Numbered from the stretch's first letter, positions 17,267 to 27,368 are shown. The stretch: 64,000 nt of DNA from Bacteroidales bacterium (GCA_017509755.1 JAFWOY010000004.1:62001-126000), one strand, 5' to 3'. Notes: generated by a model from the letters alone, not told the origin. Numbers and translations are program-made.

Positions 17267-18607
17267 CTAGCGGGCCAGACGTACCACGGTGTCGATCTCC
17301 TCGAGCGAGGCTTGCGGCAACGTAAGGGTCAGAAAACCGTCTTTCGAAATCTCATAGGAAAGCGGCGTGCCGCTTGTCAGCAGGGTAACAGCCCCTTTGC
17401 GAGGCAGTGTCATGCCTTGCGGGAGTGGAACCACTACTTTATACACACCGCTCCGGAGCGGGAGCGCTTCGGGCGAAAGGATGTGCAAAAACAGGGCGTC
17501 TGCATTTTGCGTCGTCACTCCCCAGGGTTGTTCGGGAATAGCTGTGGAGGTCGTGCCGTCAATGGCGATACTGTGGCCGCGCATCCACTGGCCGAGGCCG
17601 GCCAGGCGTTCCAGCGCGAGGGCGGGAATCTCCCCGTTGGCCATCGGGCCGATATTGAGCAACAGGTTGGAGTTCTTGGCGGCAGCACGCACCAGCAGAT
17701 GAACCAATTGCTTGACGCTCTTGTAGTTCCAGTCATAGACACGATAGCCCCATGTGTCGTTCATCGGCTCGCACATTTCCAGCGGAAGGCGGCTGATCGT
17801 GGATTGTCCTGAGAAACCCGCCTTGTTCTCACCCGGCAGGTCGCGTTCGAACAGCTGGAAATCCTCCCCGTCGAACGGGGCGATATGGTGGTTGTTGCCG
17901 ATCAGGCAGTCGTTCTTGATACTGTGGATGTAGCGGTAGAACTCCGGCATGCGCCAGTCGAAATCCGGATCCTGTTCGTGATCCCAGATACCGTCGAACC
18001 AGAGCGCTTTCACGTTGGGATATTGGGTCAGCAGTTCTTTTACCTGTTGTTTCATGAAAGCAAAGTAGTGGTTGTAGTCCTGCTGGTCGCCCTTGCGGCC
18101 CGTGTAACGGCCGGTATTGCCGATTGGATAATCCTCCCGGATCCAGTCCAGCGTGGAGTAATACAGATGAAGGTCGATGTCCGCATCGGCGCAAGCCCGG
18201 GCCAGTTCCCCGACGATGTCCCGTCCGAAAGGCGTCCCATCGACGACGTTGTAATCCGAAGCGGCGGTCTTGAAAAGCGAGAAGCCGTCATGGTGCCGCG
18301 AGGTGAACGTGATATAGCCGGCTCCGGCATCTTTGAAAGCGGCAATCCATTCCGCGGCATTGAACTTTGAAGGGTAGAACCCCTCTGCCGCCTTGGCATA
18401 GGCGTCCTTGTTGAGTTTTCCGGTATTGAGATACCATTCTCCCTGACCGTACATCGCGTAGATACCCCAGTGAAGGAAGATGCCGAGGCGATGCTGGGTG
18501 AATTCCTCCCGGGCCCGGAGGTTCTCAGGCGTGGGTACGTAAGTCTGTGCGTGGGATTCCGCAACTGCAAGCAGCAGGAGCAGAAGCGGGATGAGCGTCT
18601 TTTTCAT
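17267..18607 (-). CDS. Alpha-L-fucosidase (GH29)
   Basis: Secreted fucosidase that removes alpha-linked fucose from host glycans. The 446-residue protein has a signal peptide (MKKTLIPLLLLLLAVAESHA) and the GH29 barrel: LGIFLHWGIYAMYGQGEWY, YITFTSRHHDGFSLF, and VKALWFDGIWDHE holding the nucleophile Asp, followed by a C-terminal beta domain. The ATG at 18607 was chosen because it opens the signal peptide; upstream in-frame codons run into nagA. It is the third gene of a thioredoxin-nagA-fucosidase operon (19-nt gap after nagA), a mucin-foraging combination. Confidence 0.93.
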   Translation of the reverse strand: MKKTLIPLLLLLLAVAESHAQTYVPTPENLRAREEFTQHRLGIFLHWGIYAMYGQGEWYLNTGKLNKDAYAKAAEGFYPSKFNAAEWIAAFKDAGAGYITFTSRHHDGFSLFKTAASDYNVVDGTPFGRDIVGELARACADADIDLHLYYSTLDWIREDYPIGNTGRYTGRKGDQQDYNHYFAFMKQQVKELLTQYPNVKALWFDGIWDHEQDPDFDWRMPEFYRYIHSIKNDCLIGNNHHIAPFDGEDFQLFERDLPGENKAGFSGQSTISRLPLEMCEPMNDTWGYRVYDWNYKSVKQLVHLLVRAAAKNSNLLLNIGPMANGEIPALALERLAGLGQWMRGHSIAIDGTTSTAIPEQPWGVTTQNADALFLHILSPEALPLRSGVYKVVVPLPQGMTLPRKGAVTLLTSGTPLSYEISKDGFLTLTLPQASLEEIDTVVRLAR

Positions 18608-18626
18608 AACAGTTATTCCAAGAATT

Positions 18627-19808
18627 TCAAGCAAACAAGGTGGACAAATCGACCGGCTCACCGGCCGTAATGACGGTGTGGACGTGAATCTGGTCGTCAA
18701 AGAGGACGAAATCGGCATCCCTTCCCACCTGGATCAGGCCTTTGTTACGGGCCCCGACCATCCTGGCCGGAGAAAGGGACATCATCTCCACGGCATCGCA
18801 AAGCGGGACGCCGGCCTCTTGGACCATGACCCGCACAAGCCAGTCGGAAGAAGCGATGCTGCCGACCAGGGCCGAATGGTCCAGCAGTTTGGCCACACCG
18901 TCATGGACGACCGACTGCATGCCATGCGGCGGACGACCATTGTAAAAGACGGCCCCTTCCGGCAGCCCGGCCGGTGCCAACGCGTCGGAGCAGAGTGCCA
19001 CCCGGTCGGCTCCCTTGAAGCGCCACACCATGCGCAGGATCTCTTTCGGCAGATGTTTGCCGTCGGCAATCATTTCTACCGAGAGGTTATCCAACAGATA
19101 GCCTGCCTCTACGGCGCCGGCCACCCGGTAGCACCCCACTTTGAAACAGGCTGACATGGCCGAATAGAAATGGGTCATCATCGTAAAGCCCGCAGATGCG
19201 GCAGCTTCAACTTGGGCGTAGGAAGCATCCGTATGCCCGATTGAACAGACAATCCCGCGTTGTGACAGCATCCGGGACAGATCCAAAGCATGGTCCAGCT
19301 CGGGTGCGATGGTCCAACGGATGACATCGTCCGAGTGCGCCAGAATCTCCTTCGCACGTGCAAGATCGGGCAAAGACAGGAATGCCGGATCCATGCCACC
19401 CCGCTTGGCCTGACTAAGGAACGGCCCTTCCAGATGCAAGCCGAGCAGCGAATAGGGCTGCCGCTGTGCCTTCACTTGGCGATACGCGTCGAAAACCGCG
19501 TACAGTTCTTCATCCGGGCATGTCAAGGTAGTAGGAACGATGGAAGTAGTTCCGTGGGACAAATGGTAGCGGGCTGCGCCGTCGATGGCCGCTGGCGTTC
19601 CCTCCATGAAACCATATCCACCACCTCCATGTACATGGATATCGATGAACCCGGGGGACAGATATTTGCCCCCTGCATCGAATACTTCTACGTTTTCACC
19701 CAGTTGAGCGGCCGGGAAAATATCGGTGATCTTCCCTTCTTCACAAACGATGGCCAAGGAATCCCGGATCTCCCCCGGAAAAATCACCTTCGCATTGACG
19801 ATAATCAT
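18627..19808 (-). CDS. nagA: N-acetylglucosamine-6-phosphate deacetylase
   Basis: Amidohydrolase that turns GlcNAc-6-P into GlcN-6-P, the step that would follow sialic-acid or hexosamine catabolism. About 393 residues. Metal and substrate motifs: GFIDIHVHGGGGYGFMEG, LGLHLEGPFLS, CSIGHTDASY, MMTHFYSAMS and LCSDALAPAGLPEG (catalytic Asp). The family usually has THLFNAM where this protein has THFYSAM. The ATG at 19808 (MIIVNAKVIFPGE) begins 2 nt after the thioredoxin stop. Confident call. Confidence 0.92.
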   Translation of the reverse strand: MIIVNAKVIFPGEIRDSLAIVCEEGKITDIFPAAQLGENVEVFDAGGKYLSPGFIDIHVHGGGGYGFMEGTPAAIDGAARYHLSHGTTSIVPTTLTCPDEELYAVFDAYRQVKAQRQPYSLLGLHLEGPFLSQAKRGGMDPAFLSLPDLARAKEILAHSDDVIRWTIAPELDHALDLSRMLSQRGIVCSIGHTDASYAQVEAAASAGFTMMTHFYSAMSACFKVGCYRVAGAVEAGYLLDNLSVEMIADGKHLPKEILRMVWRFKGADRVALCSDALAPAGLPEGAVFYNGRPPHGMQSVVHDGVAKLLDHSALVGSIASSDWLVRVMVQEAGVPLCDAVEMMSLSPARMVGARNKGLIQVGRDADFVLFDDQIHVHTVITAGEPVDLSTLFA

Positions 19809-19810
19809 GG

Positions 19811-20317
19811 CTACTTCCCGTTGACGGCTTCCGGCGTCCAATTCTTGAAGAAACGGAGAACTTTGGCTTTGTCATAGCCCTGGCCTTCTTCCAGGAAACT
19901 GGAATCCTGGGTATGGAGCACCTTGCCTTTGGCGTCAAGCACTACGAAAACCGGATAGCCGAAACGGCCCGGATTGCCGAGACGCTGCATCATTTTGGCG
20001 GCCTGCTTGGCCTTGGCCGGATCGGCTTTTTCGCCCCGCGGGTTGTAGTTCACATGGATATAGATGAAATTGTCGGCAATCAGCCGGGCGATCTCGGCAT
20101 CTTTCGTGATAAAGTCGGCAAAGCGCAGGCACCAGGGGCACCAGTTACCGCCCACCTGGCATACGACGAACTTTCCGGCGGATCTCGCCTGCGAAAGCGC
20201 CTTGTCAATCTGTTCGTTCACATTGATTTCTTCGTCATAGACTTTCTTCGGCGTACCCTGGCCGAAGACTGCCGCAGCTACGAAAGCCAGCAGCAAGGTG
20301 ATAGCCAATTTCTTCAT
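19811..20317 (-). CDS. Periplasmic thioredoxin-fold protein
   Basis: Exported 168-residue thioredoxin-like protein with signal peptide MKKLAITLLLAFVAAAVFG and the redox motif GGNWCPWCLRF (CPWC). It keeps the FGYPVFVVLDAKGKV cis-proline segment. It resembles the Thioredoxin_7/DUF255-like group and may act as a disulfide reductase or in oxidative-stress handling. It is first in the operon with nagA and the fucosidase, and divergent to the M28 peptidase. The ATG at 20317 was picked for the signal peptide. Confidence 0.85.
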   Translation of the reverse strand: MKKLAITLLLAFVAAAVFGQGTPKKVYDEEINVNEQIDKALSQARSAGKFVVCQVGGNWCPWCLRFADFITKDAEIARLIADNFIYIHVNYNPRGEKADPAKAKQAAKMMQRLGNPGRFGYPVFVVLDAKGKVLHTQDSSFLEEGQGYDKAKVLRFFKNWTPEAVNGK

Positions 20318-20357
20318 GATCGCTGTCTGTTTTAATATGTAAATATACAATATTTCT

Positions 20358-20365
20358 TATATTTG
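20358..20365 (+). promoter_or_regulatory. Promoter -7 element of the M28 peptidase gene
   Basis: TATATTTG, 23 nt before the ATG at 20389, in the short divergent region shared with the thioredoxin gene. Confidence 0.6.
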
Positions 20366-20388
20366 TAGGAGATAAAATCGATACCGAC

Positions 20389-21990
20389 ATGAAAAAATCC
20401 AGCTTGCTGCTCCTGGCGGCTGCCGCCGCAATCCTGACCGTTTTTTCCGCTACAGGCCAGAATACGAAGAAACCCACGACCCTCCAGGAAGAAGAGATGT
20501 TGCTGCGCCAGTGGTGCAAGACGCTCGGCTCGGACGAATTCGGCGGCCGGATGCCGATGACGCCCTATGAAACCAAGACCATCAACTACCTCGCCGACGA
20601 GATGAAAAAGCTGGGGCTCGAGCCGGCTTTCGGCAACAGCTATTTCCAGGAAGTAAAGACGATTTCGGCCGTCTGCAAGCCCAGTGGCGGGAAATTCAAG
20701 GTGAAGGGAAGCAAGAAACGTGTCGAACTCAATTCTCCGGACGACCTCGTGGTCTGGACGGCCCGCGAGACCGAGCAAGTGGAGATTCCCAAAGCGGAAT
20801 TCGTATTCTGCGGCTTCGGTATCGATGCCCCTGAATTCAACTGGAACGACTATGCCGGCGTGGACGTCAAGGGCAAGATCATCATCGCGATGGTCAACGA
20901 CCCCGGCTTCTATGATGCCTCGCTTTTCCAAGGCCGCAACATGACCTACTACGGCCGCTGGACCTACAAGTTCGAACAGGCGCAGCGGCTGGGCGCCGCC
21001 GGCTGCCTGGTCTTGCACAATACGGCGGCGGCCAGCTACGCATGGAATGTGTGCGCCACCCACGTGGGCAGCAACCTGGCGTTGTATGATCCGGCCACCC
21101 GTAACGCGGGCGAACTGGGCATCAAAGGATGGCTGCATGAAGACGGCTGCCGTAAGTTGTTTGCGGCTGCTGGCGTTGACTTCGACGCGACCATCGAGGC
21201 GGCCAAGCATCCGGGCTTCAAATCCTTTGTCCTGAAGGCCAAAAGCGACCTGAAAATGGATGTGACGTATGAGATCCAGGAGACCTGCAACGTGGCCGGT
21301 GTCCTCCCGGGAACGGACCTGAAAGACGAAGCCGTCGTATTCAGCGCCCACTGGGACCACTTCGGCTTCGGAACGCCTGACGAAACCGGTGACCCCATCT
21401 ACAACGGCGCCTCCGACAATGGGTCCGGCATGGCCGCCGTGCTGATGCTGGCCAAAAAATACAGTGAACTGCCGGTCCGGCCCCGCCGTTCGATGGTCTT
21501 CTTCATCCCTACCCTGGAAGAGAGCGGCCTGTTCGGCTCGGAATACTACTGTGCGCATCCGGCTTTCCCGATGGAAAAGACGGCTGCCTGCATCAACTTT
21601 GACTGCATTGCTCCGGAACCGCTGACGCACGATGTCGTTGTCCTCGGTGGCGGTGTCACCGAACTCGACAACTATATTATGGCCTGCGCCGGAGCGCAGG
21701 GCCGCTACGTCGTCTTCCACGACGACAATTCCGACGGCTGGTATTTCCGTTCAGACCATTTCAATTTCGTGAAGAAAGGGGTTCCGGCCGTTGTCATCGA
21801 ATACGGCAAGGACTTGGTGGATCCGTCCCGTCCCAACAAGTATCCCCGCTCGGACTGGTATCACAAGCCCTCGGACGAATACAAAGAGGATTGGGATTTC
21901 GCGGGTACGCTGGTCCACGTCAACATGATGTTCGGCGTCGGCCTTTCCGTGGCCAATGCCGATCATCATCCCCGTTGGTATAACAAATAA
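20389..21990 (+). CDS. M28-family zinc aminopeptidase with PA domain
   Basis: Exported metallopeptidase of 533 residues with signal peptide MKKSSLLLLAAAAAILTVFS. A PA (protease-associated) insert lies around 110-270 (VVFCGFGIDAPE ... AGCLVLHNT). The catalytic domain shows the M28 zinc ligands: FSAHWDHFGFG, YNGASDNGSGMAAVLM, and PTLEESGLFGSEYY with the Glu-Glu pair, then FRSDHFNFVKKGVPA with the last His. Probably trims N-terminal residues of periplasmic peptides. A single-gene unit converging on psd. Confidence 0.92.
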   Translation: MKKSSLLLLAAAAAILTVFSATGQNTKKPTTLQEEEMLLRQWCKTLGSDEFGGRMPMTPYETKTINYLADEMKKLGLEPAFGNSYFQEVKTISAVCKPSGGKFKVKGSKKRVELNSPDDLVVWTARETEQVEIPKAEFVFCGFGIDAPEFNWNDYAGVDVKGKIIIAMVNDPGFYDASLFQGRNMTYYGRWTYKFEQAQRLGAAGCLVLHNTAAASYAWNVCATHVGSNLALYDPATRNAGELGIKGWLHEDGCRKLFAAAGVDFDATIEAAKHPGFKSFVLKAKSDLKMDVTYEIQETCNVAGVLPGTDLKDEAVVFSAHWDHFGFGTPDETGDPIYNGASDNGSGMAAVLMLAKKYSELPVRPRRSMVFFIPTLEESGLFGSEYYCAHPAFPMEKTAACINFDCIAPEPLTHDVVVLGGGVTELDNYIMACAGAQGRYVVFHDDNSDGWYFRSDHFNFVKKGVPAVVIEYGKDLVDPSRPNKYPRSDWYHKPSDEYKEDWDFAGTLVHVNMMFGVGLSVANADHHPRWYNK

Positions 21991-21994
21991 GAAA

Positions 21995-22651
21995 CTAAGG
22001 CAATTCGGCGATCAGTGAATCGACGGCTTTGACAAGGTCGCCTACTTTGACACGTACCTGGGCATCCAGGGGCAGGTAGTAATCGATGCGGGAGCCGAAT
22101 TTGATGATGCCGCACTGCTCGCCGGCACGCACTTCCATGCCCGGCTTGGCATAGCACACGATACGGCGCGCAAAACCGCCTGCCAACTGTTTGAACAGGA
22201 CTTCCTTTCCGGCAGGGGTCCGAATGGCCGTGCAACAGTGTTCATTCTCCTCCGAAGCCTTGGGCTTGAACGCGAACAGATGCTTGCCGGGGAAATACTC
22301 CGTGTAGGAGACCGTCCCTGTCACAGGCCAGAAATTGGCGTGCAGGTCCCAGAAATCCATATAGACCGACACCAGCAGCGCCTCGCGTTTCAGATAACTG
22401 GTTTCGGTCACTTTTTCAATCCGGATGATTTTCCCGTCGGAAACAGCCGATACGAGCCGGTCCGATCCCGCGGGCTTGCGGTCCGGAACCATATGGAAAT
22501 ACGTCTGCCAGCCGGCCACCCATAAAAGACCGAGGGCCAGCGGCCATTTGATCCACCACTGCGGCACCAGGCACAGCAGGAGGACGATTGCGACGGCGCA
22601 GACCAGATAGACCAGCAGCACAGTCCCGTAGGTATTCTTATCCAGTTTCAT
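21995..22651 (-). CDS. psd: Phosphatidylserine decarboxylase proenzyme
   Basis: Makes phosphatidylethanolamine. This is the short archaeal/Bacteroidetes type, 218 residues: two N-terminal membrane helices and a C-terminal GEQCGIIKFGSRIDYYLP, in which the Gly-Ser bond is the site of self-cleavage that creates the pyruvoyl group. The ATG at 22651 overlaps the cdsA stop (ATGA), so the two phospholipid genes are coupled. Last gene of the rsfS-ftsH-cdsA-psd operon. Confidence 0.93.
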   Translation of the reverse strand: MKLDKNTYGTVLLVYLVCAVAIVLLLCLVPQWWIKWPLALGLLWVAGWQTYFHMVPDRKPAGSDRLVSAVSDGKIIRIEKVTETSYLKREALLVSVYMDFWDLHANFWPVTGTVSYTEYFPGKHLFAFKPKASEENEHCCTAIRTPAGKEVLFKQLAGGFARRIVCYAKPGMEVRAGEQCGIIKFGSRIDYYLPLDAQVRVKVGDLVKAVDSLIAELP

Positions 22652-23475
22652 AATAGGGAGAAAAGACACAGGTAGAGTGCGGCCAGCGGCAGGACAAAGA
22701 GCACGTCGTCGAAACGGTCGAGCAGACCGCCGTGTCCGGGTATCAGGTTGCTGGCATCTTTCACTTGCGCGTGGCGTTTGAGCAGCGACTCGAACAAGTC
22801 ACCCAAAACGCCGAAGACGGAGACAAGCAGGGCAAGGGCTAGCCAATGGCCCAACGGGAGAACCGCGCCCCCAAACGTGGCGTAAACAGCCCAGGCTGCC
22901 AGGAAAGAAAACACCGTGCCGCCGAGAACGCCGATCCAGGATTTCTTGGGAGAAAGGGCCGGGAAAAGCTTACGGCTGTCCGGACGCTGTCCGAACGACA
23001 TGCCGACGATATAGGCCCCGATGTCATTGAGCCATAACAGGATGATCAAGCCAAGCAGTAAGCGCCAGGTAAACTGGCCGCCCGGCCAGGCGAGCCACAA
23101 GGCCGCCGCCAGCGGCAAGGTGACATAAAGCAAAGGGAAATACACCGCTGTCGGGAAGGCATGGTCTTTTGCCGCATCAAAAAGCAGAAAAACATGCGCT
23201 GCAGCGACAGGCAGGAACGCCAATCCCACATAGCGGAGCGGCATTCCGGCCTGGAAATGGAAAAACAGCAAGACCAGCCCTACGAGGGAAGCCAGCGCAA
23301 CACAAACCGCCTCTTGGCGGAAGCGGCGCTCCACTGTCAGATGGTAAAACTCATAGCAGAGAAAGATGGAAAGAAGGGAAACCAACGCCAGCAGGCCCCA
23401 AGGCGTCAGGAGCCCGCCGACAACGACTGCCGTGAACAGCAGTCCGAAAACCGTCCGTTTCGCCAGCGTTCCCAT
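22648..23475 (-). CDS. cdsA: Phosphatidate cytidylyltransferase (CDP-diglyceride synthase)
   Basis: Inner-membrane enzyme that makes CDP-diacylglycerol for phospholipid synthesis. About 275 residues with roughly eight hydrophobic helices and the C-terminal CdsA signature KDASNLIPGHGGLLDRFDD. The preceding SPKKSWIGVLGG stretch is also typical. Start is the ATG at 23475; a GTG at 23481 would overlap the ftsH stop as GTGA and is a plausible alternative. Feeds the product to the PS/PE branch ended by psd. Confidence 0.94.
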   Translation of the reverse strand: MGTLAKRTVFGLLFTAVVVGGLLTPWGLLALVSLLSIFLCYEFYHLTVERRFRQEAVCVALASLVGLVLLFFHFQAGMPLRYVGLAFLPVAAAHVFLLFDAAKDHAFPTAVYFPLLYVTLPLAAALWLAWPGGQFTWRLLLGLIILLWLNDIGAYIVGMSFGQRPDSRKLFPALSPKKSWIGVLGGTVFSFLAAWAVYATFGGAVLPLGHWLALALLVSVFGVLGDLFESLLKRHAQVKDASNLIPGHGGLLDRFDDVLFVLPLAALYLCLFSLL

Positions 23476-23477
23476 CG

Positions 23478-25502
23478 TCACGCCTCCGGAGTTTCTGGTG
23501 TTTCAGGAGTCTCCTGCGTCTCCGGCATTTGGGCGTCTTCCCGCAGCATCTTGTTGGGGTCGACACCGCCCTTGCGCGGGCCGAAGATATCTTCGAGATC
23601 TTCGGAGAAGACCACTTCCCGCTCCAGCAGCAACTGCGCCAGGCGTTCAAACCCTTCCCGATTCTCGGTCAGCACCTGCAGGGCCGTGGCGTGTGCCTGC
23701 TCGATGAGGCGCTTGACCTCGTCATCGATCAGTTCGGCGGTCTTTTCGCTATAAGGTTTACTGAAAGCCATATCCCGGCTTCCGGTCGAATCGTAGTAGG
23801 AAATGTTTCCGACCTTCTCGCTCATGCCGAAATAAGTCACCATGGCATACGCCTGCTTGGTCAATTTCTCCAGATCGCTGAGTGCGCCGGTCGAGATACG
23901 CCCGTTCACGATTTCTTCCGCCACACGGCCGCCGATGGTGGCCGCCATCTCGTCCATCATCTGTTCGGTCGTCGTCAGCTGGCGCTCTTCAGGGAGATAC
24001 CAGGCAGCGCCCAGGCTCTGGCCGCGCGGGATGATGGTCACTTTCAGCAGCGGATTGGCATTGGGCAACAACCAGCTGACCGTGGCATGACCTGCTTCGT
24101 GGTGGGCAATCGTATTCTTCTCTTCGGGCGTGATGATCTTGCTCTTGCGTTCCAGGCCGCCGACGATGCGGTCGATGGCGTCCAGGAAATCCTGCTTCTC
24201 CACCACGACCTTGTTCTTGCGGGCGGCGATCAGGGCCGCCTCGTTGCATACATTGGCGATGTCGGCGCCACTGAAACCGGGTGTCTGCTTGGCCAGGAAA
24301 TCAATCTGGAATCCCGGCGCCAGCTTGATATTGCGCAGGTGCACCTTGAAAATATCTAGGCGTTCCTTGAGCTCGGGCAAGTCCACGTGAATCTGCCGGT
24401 CGAAACGGCCGGCACGCATCAGGGCTTTGTCGAGGATATCGGCCCGGTTGGTGGCCGCCAGGATGATGACGCCCGAATTGGAACCGAAACCGTCCATTTC
24501 GGTCAGCAGCTGGTTGAGGGTATTCTCCCGCTCGTCATTCGAGGTAAAGCCCGCATTCTTGCTGCGGGCGCGGCCCACGGCGTCAATCTCGTCGATAAAG
24601 ACGATGCACGGAGCTTTCTCCTTGGCCTGGCGGAAGAGGTCGCGGACACGCGAAGCACCCACGCCCACGAACATCTCCACGAAATCGGAACCGGACATCG
24701 AGAAGAACGGAACATCCGCTTCTCCGGCTACAGCTTTGGCCAGCAGGGTCTTGCCGGTGCCCGGAGGGCCGACCAGGAGGGCGCCCTTGGGAATCTTGCC
24801 GCCCAGGCTGGTATATTTCTTCGGATTCTTGAGGAAATCCACGATCTCCTTGACCTCCACTTTCGCTTCCTCCATGCCGGCCACGTCCTTGAAGGTTACC
24901 TTCACGTTGTTCGACTTCTCATAAAGTTTCGCCTGCGACTTGCCCACGTTGAAGATGCCGCCGCCGGCCCCGCCGCCGCTCATGTTGCGCATCGGCCGCA
25001 TGAACAGGAAAAACATCAGCAGCAGCATCAGCGGGAAGATGAGCCACTCGATGATCGGCCCCCAATAGCTTTTGTGTTCCTCCACGACCACTTTGAAGCG
25101 CTGCTCCTCAGGCAGGGATTCCACCAGGCCGTCGAGTTGTCCTTCGGCGTCGAACTTGTCCGAAACCAGGAAATAGAAATGCGGTCCGCCTTTGGGCTCA
25201 CGGCCTCCGTAAAGATTCTTGTATTTGTCCAGCGCACCCTGCTTGAGGAAAATCTCGCCTTTGCGCTCATTGCGGACATACACGACTTTCTCCACGTCGC
25301 CGCTTGTCAGGAGCGTTTCCTTCACGTCCAGCCATTCGCGCTTGAGCGGATCGGACGTACCGGTGCTGGACCACATATAGGCCAGTCCCAGCAGCAGGAA
25401 CAGGTACACCAGCGAAAACCAGTTGAAACCGCGACGCGGCTGGCGCATCCGGCGCGGATTATCATTCTGCGGCTCACGGGGAGCCTTATTCTTGTTCTCC
25501 AT
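23478..25502 (-). CDS. ftsH: ATP-dependent zinc metalloprotease FtsH
   Basis: Membrane-anchored AAA+ protease for quality control. The 674-residue protein has two N-terminal membrane helices (around 28-45 and 150-165), the AAA domain with [16 protein letters not shown] (Walker A), FIDEIDAVG (Walker B) and the second-region-of-homology arginines ([20 protein letters not shown]), then the protease domain with the zinc motif HEAGH. The C-terminal tail is rich in Pro, Glu and Thr ([12 protein letters not shown]). Start ATG at 25502 overlaps the rsfS stop by 1 nt. Confidence 0.97.
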   Translation of the reverse strand: MENKNKAPREPQNDNPRRMRQPRRGFNWFSLVYLFLLLGLAYMWSSTGTSDPLKREWLDVKETLLTSGDVEKVVYVRNERKGEIFLKQGALDKYKNLYGGREPKGGPHFYFLVSDKFDAEGQLDGLVESLPEEQRFKVVVEEHKSYWGPIIEWLIFPLMLLLMFFLFMRPMRNMSGGGAGGGIFNVGKSQAKLYEKSNNVKVTFKDVAGMEEAKVEVKEIVDFLKNPKKYTSLGGKIPKGALLVGPPGTGKTLLAKAVAGEADVPFFSMSGSDFVEMFVGVGASRVRDLFRQAKEKAPCIVFIDEIDAVGRARSKNAGFTSNDERENTLNQLLTEMDGFGSNSGVIILAATNRADILDKALMRAGRFDRQIHVDLPELKERLDIFKVHLRNIKLAPGFQIDFLAKQTPGFSGADIANVCNEAALIAARKNKVVVEKQDFLDAIDRIVGGLERKSKIITPEEKNTIAHHEAGHATVSWLLPNANPLLKVTIIPRGQSLGAAWYLPEERQLTTTEQMMDEMAATIGGRVAEEIVNGRISTGALSDLEKLTKQAYAMVTYFGMSEKVGNISYYDSTGSRDMAFSKPYSEKTAELIDDEVKRLIEQAHATALQVLTENREGFERLAQLLLEREVVFSEDLEDIFGPRKGGVDPNKMLREDAQMPETQETPETPETPEA

Positions 25503-25855
25503 TATGCGTTCTTGTCGGTATAAGTGGTTTTGACAGCATCCGCCCACAGGTCTTCGAGGCGGTAGAACAGGCGCTGGTCCGTCTTGAAGATATGGACGAC
25601 GATGTCGCCATAGTCGAGAATCACCCAGAAGGCGTTCTCACGGCCCTGCTGTCGCAGGACACTGCGGTCGCATTCTTTCTCCATCTGCTCTACCACGTTG
25701 TCGGAAATGGCGACGACCTGGGTCGTGGAATCTGCGTTGCAGATTACAAAATGGTCGGCAATGGCGGTGCCGATCCGCGTCAGGTCCAGCGACACCACAT
25801 CCTGGGCCTTTTTCTCCAGCATAGCTTCGGCGATCACGCCGACTTCACTCTTCAT
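25502..25855 (-). CDS. rsfS: Ribosome silencing factor RsfS
   Basis: Binds uL14 on the large ribosomal subunit and blocks subunit joining in starvation. 117 residues with the family core: DVVSLDLTRIGTAIADHFVI, TQVVAISDNVVEQM, and WVILDYGDIVVHIFKTDQR YRLEDLWADA near the end (split here). First gene of the operon leading into ftsH. Confidence 0.93.
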   Translation of the reverse strand: MKSEVGVIAEAMLEKKAQDVVSLDLTRIGTAIADHFVICNADSTTQVVAISDNVVEQMEKECDRSVLRQQGRENAFWVILDYGDIVVHIFKTDQRLFYRLEDLWADAVKTTYTDKNA

Positions 25856-25871
25856 ATTCGTAAAATTGAAT

Positions 25872-25906
25872 TATCTTTGCAAGGTAATCATTATCCAGCA
25901 AAGTTA
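25872..25906. promoter_or_regulatory. Divergent promoter elements, birA / rsfS
   Basis: TATCTTTG on the plus strand (25872-25879) points to birA, 71 nt upstream of its ATG. TAACTTTG on the minus strand (25906-25899) points to rsfS, 43 nt upstream. Neither has a well-spaced -33 TTTG. Confidence 0.55.
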
Positions 25907-25950
25907 CAAATTCCCAGCAAATTTCCGGCCATCCGGCCCCAACTGAAAAT

Positions 25951-26715
25951 ATGGAAGATTCCATCCGATGGTTTGACACGGTCGATTCGACCAATACGCA
26001 ACTGATGAACGACAAAAACGGGTTGCCCGACCGTACGGTCTATGCCGCCCTTTTCCAGACCGCTGGCCGCGGCCAGAAAGGCAATCGCTGGGAGAGCCGT
26101 GCCAGAGAAAACCTCACGTTTTCCATCCTGCTGAAGCCGGAGAATGTAGCTGTCGCCGAGCAGTTTATCCTCTCGCAGATCGTTGCCCTTGGCCTGGTCG
26201 ATTATCTGGCCGGGAAAGGCATCCCGGCCACGATCAAGTGGCCCAACGACATCTATGCCGGCGACCGGAAGATTTGCGGCACCCTGATCGAGAACGTTCT
26301 TTCCGAAGGCCGGGTCGGGGCCGCCGTCGCAGGCATCGGCCTCAACATGAACCAGCGGCAATTCGACCCTTCCCTCCCCAATCCGACATCCCTCGTTCAA
26401 GAAACCGGACTGTCCTTCGACATCAAGGATGAATTGCCGGTCCTGCTGTCCTGCATCTTCCGCTATTACGACCAACTCGACTCGCGCTATGCCCGCAACG
26501 GTTTCGACGCACTGTATCTGGAAAAACTGTACCGGCGCGGCCAGTGGCATGCGTTCGAGGCCATGCCGGCCAATGACGTGCCGACGGAACACAGGTCGGG
26601 CCTTCGCATCGAAGCCCGGATCCTGGGCATCGACGGGAAGGCCCGCCTGTTGCTGGAGCACAGGGACGGCACCCTGCACACCTACGGTTTCAAGGAAATC
26701 AAGTATATCCTCTAA
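25951..26715 (+). CDS. birA: Biotin--[acetyl-CoA-carboxylase] ligase
   Basis: Attaches biotin to the biotin carboxyl carrier protein. The 254-residue protein has the ligase fold only: FDTVDSTNTQLM, the biotinyl-AMP loop AAGRGQKG-like segment TAGRGQKGNRWESRA, IKWPNDIYAGDRKICG and VAGIGLNMN. There is no N-terminal HTH, so it is not a repressor. Converges with rpe; the two stops overlap by 4 nt. Confidence 0.94.
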   Translation: MEDSIRWFDTVDSTNTQLMNDKNGLPDRTVYAALFQTAGRGQKGNRWESRARENLTFSILLKPENVAVAEQFILSQIVALGLVDYLAGKGIPATIKWPNDIYAGDRKICGTLIENVLSEGRVGAAVAGIGLNMNQRQFDPSLPNPTSLVQETGLSFDIKDELPVLLSCIFRYYDQLDSRYARNGFDALYLEKLYRRGQWHAFEAMPANDVPTEHRSGLRIEARILGIDGKARLLLEHRDGTLHTYGFKEIKYIL

Positions 26716-27368
26716 GCGTCCAGCAGCGCGCGGACAGCGGTTTTGGGATCGCCCGATGAGAAAGCGGCCGAGCCGGCGACGAAGACGCCGGCGCCCAGCC
26801 GTTCCAGTTCTGCAATATTCTGCACGCTGACGCCGCCGTCCACTTCGATGAAGCAGTCCGCTTCCGCACCGGCGATCATCTCGGCCAGAACCGCCACTTT
26901 TTCCGTGGTCTCTGGGATGTATTTCTGCCCGCTGTAACCGGGATGCACCCCCATGACCACCACATAGTCGATGCTGTGCAGATAAGGAATCAGGACTTCG
27001 GCAGGCGTCTCAGGATTGATGGCCACGCCGACGCCCATGCCGCAGTCGCGGATCAGTTTGATGCATTCCTTGAGACGACGGTCGTTGCAGGCTTCATAAT
27101 GAACACTTAAGTATTTCACGCCGAGTGCCGCGAACCGTTCGATGTAACGCCAGGGCTCGACAATCATCAAATGGGCGTCCATCGGCTTTTCGGCGACTTC
27201 CGCAATGGCTTTGCAGACCGGGAAACCGAAAGAGATGTTCGGCACGAACAAACCGTCCATCACATCGAGATGGAACCAGCCGGCCGCACTGCGGTTGACC
27301 CGGCGGCAGTCGCGGTGGAGATTGCCGAAATCGGCCGACAGCATGGAAGGAGCAATCAGTCTGGGCAT
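26712..27368 (-). CDS. rpe: Ribulose-phosphate 3-epimerase
   Basis: Interconverts ribulose-5-P and xylulose-5-P in the pentose phosphate pathway. 218-residue TIM barrel with IAPSMLSADFGNL, WFHLDVMDGLFVPNISFG, DAHLMIVEPWRYI, VMGVHPGYSGQKYIP and FIEVDGGVSVQNI; metal-binding His and Asp residues are all present. Follows pepD by 2 nt. Confidence 0.96.
   Translation of the reverse strand: MPRLIAPSMLSADFGNLHRDCRRVNRSAAGWFHLDVMDGLFVPNISFGFPVCKAIAEVAEKPMDAHLMIVEPWRYIERFAALGVKYLSVHYEACNDRRLKECIKLIRDCGMGVGVAINPETPAEVLIPYLHSIDYVVVMGVHPGYSGQKYIPETTEKVAVLAEMIAGAEADCFIEVDGGVSVQNIAELERLGAGVFVAGSAAFSSGDPKTAVRALLDA

Noticed and set aside
20332..21720. A 462-codon minus-strand frame opposite the M28 peptidase
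   Set aside because: The plus strand has all zinc ligands and a signal peptide; the antisense is a shadow.
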